Shown one piece after another: positions 1 through 5,818 of a DNA stretch of 5,883 nucleotides. The stretch is from NCBI GenBank assembly GCA_938045215.1, contig CALINF010000311.1:1-5883 (forward strand), read 5' to 3'. The position numbers were made by a program, and so were the translations under genes. Numbering within the stretch: position 1 is the stretch's first letter; every line of letters begins with the position of its first letter. The notes beneath the pieces were generated by a model. That model did not search any database and had not been told where the DNA came from. It saw only the letters and a program-made list of their open reading frames with translations. The DNA is from an uncultured Halieaceae bacterium (lineage in GTDB: Bacteria > Pseudomonadota > Gammaproteobacteria > Pseudomonadales > Halieaceae).

Positions 1-35
1 GTATATGCGTATAACTCTATGTATTATAAAGAATA
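1..35 (+). promoter_or_regulatory. AT-rich stretch, possible promoter for the leader and gene 1
   Basis: The first 35 bases are much more AT-rich than the rest of the window. They contain -10-like hexamers: TATAAC at 10-15, TATTAT at 22-27 and TATAAA at 25-30. A start of transcription near 35-40 would give a leader of about 80 nt containing the two stem-loops described below. No convincing -35 hexamer is visible at the right spacing, and for the most upstream candidate it would lie outside the window. This is a weak, composition-based call. Confidence 0.2.
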
Positions 36-51
36 AGCGCTTCTCCGGGGT

Positions 52-78
52 GGTGCGACAATCAGGGGTGTCGCTACC
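52..78 (+). promoter_or_regulatory. Bulged inverted repeat, possible antiterminator stem or operator
   Basis: GCGACA (55-60) and TGTCGC (69-74) form a perfect 6-bp inverted repeat around an 8-base loop. Allowing a single bulged T at 75, it extends by three more pairs (GGT 52-54 with ACC 76-78), giving 9 bp. The right arm is the same sequence that forms the left arm of the terminator-like hairpin at 71-96, so the two cannot form together. This is the geometry of an antiterminator. It could instead be a binding site for a dimeric regulator, or chance. Confidence 0.35.
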
Positions 79-102
79 TCCATACGGACGTGGCGAGTTT
101 TT
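71..102 (+). terminator. Intrinsic terminator-like hairpin in the leader of gene 1
   Basis: Bases 71-81 pair with 86-96. The outer stem is seven pairs (TCGCTAC with GTGGCGA, one of them T-G), then one C/C mismatch, then three pairs (TCC with GGA) closed by the tetraloop ATAC. A G and five T (98-102) follow directly, which is the classic layout of a factor-independent terminator. It ends only 7 bases before the ribosome binding site of gene 1, so there is hardly room for a separate promoter after it. Either it ends an upstream transcript and gene 1 is transcribed from a promoter overlapping it, or it is an attenuator that gates gene 1. The T-run is short. Confidence 0.5.
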
Positions 103-109
103 AACACAC

Positions 110-114
110 AGGGA
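110..114 (+). promoter_or_regulatory. Ribosome binding site of gene 1
   Basis: AGGGA lies 5 bases upstream of the GTG at 120. It supports GTG rather than a later codon as the start; the protein from this GTG begins directly with the first beta strand of the receiver fold. Confidence 0.55.
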
Positions 115-119
115 CCATT

Positions 120-1826
120 GTGGACCAAAGTACAGTACTCATCATTTCCGAGCAGAAGACGGATCATCTGGTTCTGTCTGATTGCCTGGAACGCGCCCTG
201 CCACCCCGATTTGCACTGGCTCGCTCAGGCTCAATGGAGCGGCCGCTGGAAGCCCTGCTGGACCCCACCATTGATGCCGTCATCATGGCGCATGGGCCAG
301 AAACTGAATATTTGCTGCGACTAGCCCGCAAGCACGATGCCGCCGCTCCCATTATCCTGCTGATCGACGAGGCGAGCGAGCTGATCACTGATCAGATACG
401 CGAACTGGGTGCGCAGGACTACCTTGTGCGCGGCCAGCTTCAGGACGGTCTGGTGCACCGAATACTGGATTACAGCATTCAGTTAAAAAGCGCCCAACAA
501 CAGATTCGCCAGCTATCCAATCGTGACTCGCTCACTGGCGCTCTGAACCGCATTGGCTTCAGGGCACATCTTGAGCGCGCAATGGACCGCTCGCAGCGCT
601 ATAGCTTCAATACCGCGCTGCTCTACATCAACATCGACCAGTTCGCCAACATCAATGATCACTATGGAGAGGCCGACGGAGATTTGATGATCCAAACTCT
701 CTGCCGCCGACTGATGAACAAGATGCGCAGCACCGACAGTATTGCGCGCCTGGGAGGCGACGAGTTTGCCATGGTGCTGGAGGATGTCGCATCGATAAGC
801 AGCATCGAACACATAGCAGAGAAAATTCTTAGCACAATCTCGGCACCCATGGTGCTTAGCCAACAGCAAGTTGCAGTGGAAGCCAGCATCGGCGCAGCGA
901 TTTACCCCGATGACGCACTCGAGTTTTCCGATATGGTTGAGCAGGCACGCAGTGCGATGCAGCAGGCCAAGACCATTCAGGGCGGAAAATACCTGCGCTA
1001 CTCCGATCATCTGCACTTTGACGTGGCAGGCAACAGCTCGCTGTCAGCCGAACTGCGCAGCGCCGTGCGCAAAAATCAGTTTGAGCTGCACTACCAACCC
1101 AGGGTGAGCCTGAAAGACGGGCAATTGATGGGAATGGAGGCGCTGCTGCGCTGGAATCACCCCGAGCGCGGTTTGTTGTGCCCTGGTGAGTTCCTGCAGC
1201 AGTGTGAAGACATGGGCCTGATGAAAACCATTGGCTATCAGGTTATACAGCACGCCTGTTCAGCGCAGGTATGGCTGGAGGAGCAGGGCCTGCGAGATGT
1301 GGATGTGGCGGTTAACATCTCCTTCTCACAGATTCAGGACGATCGATTTATCGAGGTGGTGAAGGACATCCTGAGCCGCTCGGGTGCAAACCCCTTCCGA
1401 ATGGAGTTCGAGCTTACCGAGACAACCATCCTCAAGGACCCGGGATCTATCAAGGCTCGAATGGATGAGCTGAGATTGCTGGGAATCTCCTTCTCACTGG
1501 ATGACTTTGGCACGGGCTTTTCGCAGCTTTCGCATCTGACGGAATTGCCGATTTCAGCCCTGAAGATCGACGCCACCTTTGTGCGCGAGTTACCCCACAA
1601 CGAACAGCAAGTAGCCGTGTGCAGCATGATTATCGAGATGGCCAAGCGCCTGGAGATGCTGGTAGTGGCGGAAGGTGCTGAAACCTTCGAACAAATCGAG
1701 TTTCTGCGTGACAAGGAGTGTGAGCAAGTGCAGGGCTTTTACTACAGCCCCGCGATACCGTTGCAGCAGCTCCCCCGCTTCGTTCAGGAACAGCGTTTCA
1801 AGCGTCGCGAGCGTATCTTTTCCTGA
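120..1826 (+). CDS. Pseudo-receiver/GGDEF/EAL protein, probable c-di-GMP phosphodiesterase or sensor
   Basis: This 568-residue cytoplasmic protein has no signal peptide or membrane segment. Residues 1-115 fold like a response-regulator receiver (ending in GAQDYLVRG), but the acidic pair is replaced by S10-E11, the phospho-acceptor Asp by A56 in DAVIMAHG, the conserved Thr/Ser by Ile, and the Lys by Arg; it is probably not phosphorylated. A short helical linker (about 116-135) leads to a GGDEF domain (about 136-295). There GGDEF (212-216) and the inhibitory RxxD site (R203-D206) are intact, but the usual DxDxFK reads N171-I-D173-Q-F-A176 and the late ADxAMYxAK reads A276-R-S-A-M-Q-Q-A-K284, so cyclase activity may be weak or absent. 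The EAL domain (about 308-555) has E340-A-L, N399, E431/E434, D461-D462, K482, E518, E521 and Q538, so hydrolysis of c-di-GMP to pGpG is expected. The GTG start is set by AGGGA at 110-114. The architecture resembles FimX-type proteins, but there is no PAS domain and EAL is intact. Family certain, net activity inferred. Confidence 0.93.
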   Translation: MDQSTVLIISEQKTDHLVLSDCLERALPPRFALARSGSMERPLEALLDPTIDAVIMAHGPETEYLLRLARKHDAAAPIILLIDEASELITDQIRELGAQDYLVRGQLQDGLVHRILDYSIQLKSAQQQIRQLSNRDSLTGALNRIGFRAHLERAMDRSQRYSFNTALLYINIDQFANINDHYGEADGDLMIQTLCRRLMNKMRSTDSIARLGGDEFAMVLEDVASISSIEHIAEKILSTISAPMVLSQQQVAVEASIGAAIYPDDALEFSDMVEQARSAMQQAKTIQGGKYLRYSDHLHFDVAGNSSLSAELRSAVRKNQFELHYQPRVSLKDGQLMGMEALLRWNHPERGLLCPGEFLQQCEDMGLMKTIGYQVIQHACSAQVWLEEQGLRDVDVAVNISFSQIQDDRFIEVVKDILSRSGANPFRMEFELTETTILKDPGSIKARMDELRLLGISFSLDDFGTGFSQLSHLTELPISALKIDATFVRELPHNEQQVAVCSMIIEMAKRLEMLVVAEGAETFEQIEFLRDKECEQVQGFYYSPAIPLQQLPRFVQEQRFKRRERIFS

Positions 1827-1906
1827 GTTATCCCCGATATTCGCTAGTCCGGCTGCTGGTGGAATGTTAGCCTACCCGCATTGAGCCAAGGTTCCTGATT
1901 TGCCCT
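1827..1906 (+). other. Short gap between the two GGDEF-EAL genes
   Basis: These 80 bases hold no ORF, no strong hairpin with a T-run and no recognisable -35/-10 pair. The only structure seen is a 4-bp inverted repeat, GGCT (1851-1854) with AGCC (1869-1872), too weak to call. The nearest Shine-Dalgarno-like sequence for gene 2 is AAGG at 1888-1891, 15 bases from its ATG, longer than ideal, so gene 2 may be translated modestly. The absence of a terminator favours co-transcription of genes 1 and 2. Confidence 0.45.
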
Positions 1907-3718
1907 ATGGAAACAACGCAAAACCCCAGCGCACGCGCAAAAATTCTCGTTGCTGATGATGACATGAATGTGCGGCTGCTTACCCGGCAATGCCTGGAAG
2001 CAGAGAACATGACAGTGGTAGAGGCCGCCAACGGGCCTGAGGCTATCGATCAGTTCGTACGCGAGAGGCCAGACCTCGTATTTCTCGACGTAGAGATGCC
2101 TGGTATGACGGGGCTGGAAGTGTGCCATCGAATTCGCCAGATGCCTCAGGGTGAATCGATCCCCATTATGATTGTGACTGGCTCGGACGACCGCCAATCT
2201 ATCGACCTTGGATTTGAGGCCGGCGCCACCCAATACAAAACCAAGCCGGTAAACTGGTCGCTGCTGGGGCGCGATGTACAGTACATGTTGAGGGCCAGTA
2301 ACGCTTTCAATGCGCTCAAACGTCAGGAAGACCGGCTAAGGTATCTCGCTTACTACGACCCCCTGACAAGCCTGCCAAACCGCCGCAGCTTTAACGAACA
2401 GCTCAACCGCATTCTCAAGCGCAGCCACCGGCGCAAATCCAATGCAGCGCTTATGTTCATCGATCTTGACCATTTCAAGCGTATCAATGATTCCATCGGG
2501 CACGGTCGCGGCGACCGATTGCTGGTAGAAATTGCCAAACGTCTAACGCTGGAACTGCGTGAAGACGACGCCATCAACTACTTTTCCGAAAACTCTGCCG
2601 ACGAAATGGATGACGCGGACTCAGGCACAGAAATCGCACGTCTGGGTGGGGATGAGTTCACCGTGGTGTTGTCAGATGTTCCAGACATACTTCAGGTAGA
2701 GCGTATTGCAAGGCGGATTCTGGAAGCGCTGTCGGAACCCATCCCGCTACAAACACACAACCCCGTGGTAACGCCAAGCATTGGCATTGCCCTGTATCCA
2801 CAAGACGGCGAAGATCCCGACACGCTGGTCAGAAATGCCGACACCGCGATGTACGCAGCCAAAGCCGAAGGTCGCTCCTGTTTTCGCTTCTACAACGAAC
2901 GCATGAACTCCATGGCTGTAGAGCAGCTGAAAATGGAAGAGGAGTTACGGACTGCCTTGCGCGAGGATCAACTTGAGCTGCGATACCAACCTCAGGTAGA
3001 CACACGCACCGGCGAAGTAGTCAGCATGGAGGCCCTGGTGCGCTGGAAGCATCCCGAGCGCGGCATGGTATCGCCAGCGGTATTTATTCCCGTAGCCGAA
3101 AGCACGGGACAGATTATAGAGCTGGGTAACTGGGTAATGGCGGAAGTTGCTCGCAACTGCTTGTACTGGGACAACATGGGCCTGCCTCCTTTTCGAGTGT
3201 GCGTGAATATCTCGCCGCTGCAGTTCAATCAGGGCAATCTGGTGCAGTCGGTGGCAGACTTTCTTGGGCACTCGGGGCTTGACCCTTCTCGGCTTGAGCT
3301 GGAACTGACAGAAAGCGCCATCATGACCGACGCCGAAACCAATATTTCCAAGCTGCAGGAGCTCAAAGCGCTCGGCGTAGAGCTGGCCGTGGATGACTTT
3401 GGTACGGGGTACTCTTCACTAAGCTACCTGAAGCGCTTTCCTATCAATACGCTAAAAATAGATCAAAGCTTTGTTGCAGATCTGGACAGTCCCGATGGTG
3501 CTGCCATTATTGACGCCGTACTGGCGCTGGCAAAAACGCTCAACTTGCGCTCTATCGCAGAAGGTATCGAGACAGAAGATCAGTTGACCTATCTTGTCGA
3601 TAAGGAATGCGATCTTTTACAGGGTTATTATTTCGCCAGGCCTCTCTATCCGGAAGATGTTCCCGACAGTTTGCGTCAGAACTACATAACATCTATCAAA
3701 GAAGCCCTCAGAGCATAG
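1907..3718 (+). CDS. Receiver-GGDEF-EAL response regulator, bifunctional c-di-GMP enzyme
   Basis: This 603-residue cytoplasmic response regulator can in principle both make and break c-di-GMP under control of a partner histidine kinase, which is not in this window. The receiver (residues 11-128) is complete: acidic pair D17-D18, phospho-acceptor D61 in FLDVEMPG, T91, and K113-P114. A helical linker (about 129-146) leads to the GGDEF domain (about 147-330), with canonical D186-L-D188-H-F-K191, N194-D195, GHGRGD (198-203), GGDEF (247-251), and AMYAAK to K319 with R323. An acidic stretch of about 20 residues (222-242, many D and E) is inserted just before ARLGGDEF, separating it from a possible RxxD site at R218-D221. 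The EAL domain (about 340-590) has E375-A-L, N434, E466/E469, D496-D497, K517, E552, E555 and Q572-G573, all expected catalytic and metal positions. ATG at 1907 is used because the next Met (residue 20) would delete the acidic pair. It shares domain order with gene 1 and looks like its paralogue. Which activity dominates is unknown. Confidence 0.95.
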   Translation: METTQNPSARAKILVADDDMNVRLLTRQCLEAENMTVVEAANGPEAIDQFVRERPDLVFLDVEMPGMTGLEVCHRIRQMPQGESIPIMIVTGSDDRQSIDLGFEAGATQYKTKPVNWSLLGRDVQYMLRASNAFNALKRQEDRLRYLAYYDPLTSLPNRRSFNEQLNRILKRSHRRKSNAALMFIDLDHFKRINDSIGHGRGDRLLVEIAKRLTLELREDDAINYFSENSADEMDDADSGTEIARLGGDEFTVVLSDVPDILQVERIARRILEALSEPIPLQTHNPVVTPSIGIALYPQDGEDPDTLVRNADTAMYAAKAEGRSCFRFYNERMNSMAVEQLKMEEELRTALREDQLELRYQPQVDTRTGEVVSMEALVRWKHPERGMVSPAVFIPVAESTGQIIELGNWVMAEVARNCLYWDNMGLPPFRVCVNISPLQFNQGNLVQSVADFLGHSGLDPSRLELELTESAIMTDAETNISKLQELKALGVELAVDDFGTGYSSLSYLKRFPINTLKIDQSFVADLDSPDGAAIIDAVLALAKTLNLRSIAEGIETEDQLTYLVDKECDLLQGYYFARPLYPEDVPDSLRQNYITSIKEALRA

Positions 3719-3722
3719 ATTG
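3710..3722 (+). promoter_or_regulatory. Gene 2 / gene 3 junction with possible coupled TTG start
   Basis: The stop TAG of gene 2 (3716-3718) is followed after one base by a TTG at 3720, the first possible start of gene 3; an in-frame TAA at 3687-3689 excludes any earlier one. A weak AGAG (3710-3713) lies 6 bases upstream of it. A second in-frame TTG at 3741 would start the protein as MKRSNPIL, the more typical beginning for a signal peptide, but has no purine-rich site before it. In either case gene 3 would depend on ribosomes leaving gene 2. Confidence 0.4.
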
Positions 3723-5735
3723 CCACACGGCGCTCCCAGCTTGAAACGCTCGAATCCGATATTGACGGCAGTGGTAGTAGTGTTCGCCATGCTGCAAAGT
3801 GCTCCACTTTCTGCCCAGGAACCTGCGTTGCTGCACGTGATGCTGCAGGGGCAGTCTGCCGAGGAACTGGCGGAACTGGTCGCCGAGGTGGGTGGCAAGC
3901 TCACGCATTCATTGCCAATCATCAATGCGGTAGGCGCAGAGCTCACGGCCGAGCAGTTTGAGCAAACCAAAGCATCGCCAAAAGTTCAGCGCTTTATTGA
4001 CGATCTGTCGCTTACACATCCTGAACCCGAGGAAGAAGATACAAGCTGCGGTATTGGCAGCGGGTTGGAGCTGGAACGGGCTGGCGGCCAGCTGAAGTGG
4101 CAGCTCTTCAACAAGAAGTCTCATACCCTGAAACTCAGTCAGCTGACGTTGGAATGGCCAGCCTCCCTTCCCGCACCCAGTACAATCAAGCTCGGCAACC
4201 AACTGATTCCAATGAACTCAGATACTGACGTTACCACTGGGCGGCTAGAAGTTAGCCTAAGTGGCAAAGACAGGCCTACACTCTCAGGATCACAGTGGCT
4301 GACCATTGGATTCCCAAATGCTGCCTCGTCTGATCTGGAATCCATCGCTCAGCGCGACTTTGGTATCGAGGCGGAGTTTGGGAACGAGTGCGGCACGTCA
4401 CTCATAGCTGGCTACACCAACAATCATAACGATACCTACTTTCCCACCGTAGTTGGGGCTGCCTCGCTGCATTCCCACGGCATCACTGGTAAAGGCATTG
4501 CCGTGGCCGTTCTCGATAGCGGGCTGTGGGAAGACCCAGCGTTGTTAAACGACACCACGGGCAAATCCCGCGTGGTGGGCCGTTACGATGCTATCGCTGG
4601 CAAGGAACTGGCAGAGGTTTTCGACGAAAGCGGACACGGCACTCACATGACCAGCGTAATCGCCCACAGCGGACAAGTGCGAGTGGATGGTAAGTTTACT
4701 GGTAGCTACAAGGGCGTGGCACCAGACGTAAACCTGATAGCAGTAAAGGCATTCAATGAAGAGGGCCAGGGCGAGTTTCTGGATATCGTACGCGGCGTGC
4801 AATGGGTAGTAGACAATCAGGAGCGTTTTGACATCAAGGTACTGAACCTCTCGTTTGCAGCACGACCGCGGTGGGAGTATTGGCTTGACCCAATCAATCA
4901 GGCCATCATGCGCGCGTGGGCAGCCGGTATAACGGTAGTAGCCGCGGCCGGAAACGAGGGCCCCGAACCCATGACCATCGGCTCTCCAGGCAATCTGCCT
5001 TACATCATCACTGTTGGGGCTGTTACCGATTCCTGGACTGTGGACACGCGAGATGACGACTATATCCCGGACTTCTCTTCGCAAGGCCCCACGCCAGATG
5101 CTCACATCAAGCCCGACGTGGTGGCGCCCGGCGGGCACATGACAGGCATCACCCGACCCGGCTCTACGCTGTTGCAGGAGTTTCCCGAGTATCAGCTGAG
5201 TACCGGCGAGTTTGTCATGACGGGCACGTCACAGGCCGCAGCACTGGTTTCAGGGATTGTCGCCCTGCTGCTACAACTCGAGCCTGATCTCACGCCCGAT
5301 GATGTGAAATGCAAACTGATATCCAGTGCTGAGCTGGCCATTAACGCAGACGGTAAACTGGCTTACAGCCCGTTCCAGCAAGGTAGCGGCTATGTGAGTG
5401 CCACGCGCGCCATTACGCTTGGGCAACGCGGTTGCGGCAACTCTGACATGTCGATCGATGAGGAGATTGGGGGGCTTGAGCACTTTCAAGGGCCCGCCAT
5501 GATCAACGATAAAGGGCAGGTAAGCCTGCCCGGCCTGGACACCATGCTCTCACCCGAAGAAGCCGCCAAGGGACATAGCGAGAGCCGCCGCTGGGGCGTA
5601 AAAGAGCATATTGAAAGACTGGATGGCCCTGAACAATCCAGCACCCAAACACCCTCCTCCCCCTTTGATTGGGAAACCATCTACCTCCAGGAAAAGGCTG
5701 CTATCGAAAATCTGGCCAAGCAACCGCAAGAGTAG
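3720..5735 (+). CDS. Secreted subtilisin-like (S8) serine protease with I9 propeptide and an inserted beta-rich domain
   Basis: This exported endopeptidase of the subtilisin family is 671 residues from TTG 3720, or 664 from TTG 3741. In order it has: a Sec signal peptide (hydrophobic core about 13-25, likely cleavage near A32); an I9-like propeptide (about 36-98), the fold that assists folding and inhibits the enzyme until cleaved; an extra beta-rich segment (about 105-228) flanked by C110 and C224; and the S8 catalytic domain (about 240-568). The triad is D266 in AVLDSG, H306 in GHGTHM and S504 in GTSQAA, with oxyanion N412 in AAAGNEG, so the enzyme should be active. C531 and C572 may form a second disulfide. 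The last 100 residues are an unrecognised tail with an RRWGVKEHIERL helix and a charged C-terminal helix. No later membrane segment or anchor is visible, so it should end up in the periplasm or outside the cell. Its substrate is unknown. The tight junction with gene 2 implies one transcript with the c-di-GMP genes. The start codon is the least certain point. Confidence 0.92.
   Translation: MPHGAPSLKRSNPILTAVVVVFAMLQSAPLSAQEPALLHVMLQGQSAEELAELVAEVGGKLTHSLPIINAVGAELTAEQFEQTKASPKVQRFIDDLSLTHPEPEEEDTSCGIGSGLELERAGGQLKWQLFNKKSHTLKLSQLTLEWPASLPAPSTIKLGNQLIPMNSDTDVTTGRLEVSLSGKDRPTLSGSQWLTIGFPNAASSDLESIAQRDFGIEAEFGNECGTSLIAGYTNNHNDTYFPTVVGAASLHSHGITGKGIAVAVLDSGLWEDPALLNDTTGKSRVVGRYDAIAGKELAEVFDESGHGTHMTSVIAHSGQVRVDGKFTGSYKGVAPDVNLIAVKAFNEEGQGEFLDIVRGVQWVVDNQERFDIKVLNLSFAARPRWEYWLDPINQAIMRAWAAGITVVAAAGNEGPEPMTIGSPGNLPYIITVGAVTDSWTVDTRDDDYIPDFSSQGPTPDAHIKPDVVAPGGHMTGITRPGSTLLQEFPEYQLSTGEFVMTGTSQAAALVSGIVALLLQLEPDLTPDDVKCKLISSAELAINADGKLAYSPFQQGSGYVSATRAITLGQRGCGNSDMSIDEEIGGLEHFQGPAMINDKGQVSLPGLDTMLSPEEAAKGHSESRRWGVKEHIERLDGPEQSSTQTPSSPFDWETIYLQEKAAIENLAKQPQE
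3741..3815 (+). other. Signal peptide of the S8 protease
   Basis: Counted from the second TTG, the translation reads MKRSNPILTAVVVVFAMLQ and continues to APLSA. A basic n-region (KR), a hydrophobic run rich in V, and a small-residue site with likely cleavage after LSA (before QEP) make a standard Sec type I signal. No twin-arginine motif and no lipobox cysteine are present, so it is neither a Tat substrate nor a lipoprotein. Confidence 0.7.
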
Positions 5736-5773
5736 GCAAGACCGCTAAAGAACAATTCTCCTGCTCCAATACC

Positions 5774-5818
5774 GGCCCACAACCCAGTGGCCCACATCGC
5801 CAGAATGTGGATAATTTT
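5774..5818 (+). terminator. Two adjacent stem-loops with a weak T-tract, likely end of the operon
   Basis: Starting 38 bases after the protease stop, a first stem pairs GGC-CAC (5774-5780, one bulged C) with GTGGCC (5787-5792) around AACCCA. A second pairs CCACAT (5792-5797) with ATGTGG (5805-5810) around a 7-base loop, followed by ATAATTTT (5811-5818). The two stems abut and share one base. The second stem is short and the T-tract is interrupted, so termination may be inefficient. GGCCCACA also occurs as a direct repeat at 5774-5781 and 5789-5796, which is part of why both stems can form. Confidence 0.4.

Noticed and set aside
1..119. c-di-GMP riboswitch in the leader
   Set aside because: The conserved core elements of the c-di-GMP-I class that I know are not present; only the competing-stem geometry can be supported.
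5..181. 58-codon ORF from ATG 5 through the leader into gene 1 in another frame, a possible leader peptide
   Set aside because: No ribosome binding site can be seen (the window starts 4 bases before it), it overlaps gene 1 by 62 bases, and its translation shows no run of regulatory codons such as a classic leader peptide.
118..324. ORF starting at TTG 118 overlapping gene 1
   Set aside because: It lies in a shifted frame inside the receiver-like domain of gene 1, and its translation is Trp/Pro-rich with no protein-like pattern.
513..1016. 167-residue ORF on the minus strand
   Set aside because: It is wholly antisense to the GGDEF domain of gene 1, which has unmistakable motifs; there is no ribosome binding site or recognisable domain.
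1851..1872. Hairpin or terminator between genes 1 and 2
   Set aside because: Only four base pairs around a 14-base loop, and no T-run.
4545..5138. 197-residue ORF on the minus strand, the longest antisense ORF
   Set aside because: It is antisense to the S8 catalytic domain containing His306 and Asn412, and its translation is His/Tyr/Arg-rich without a family signature; it is a product of GC-biased codon positions.
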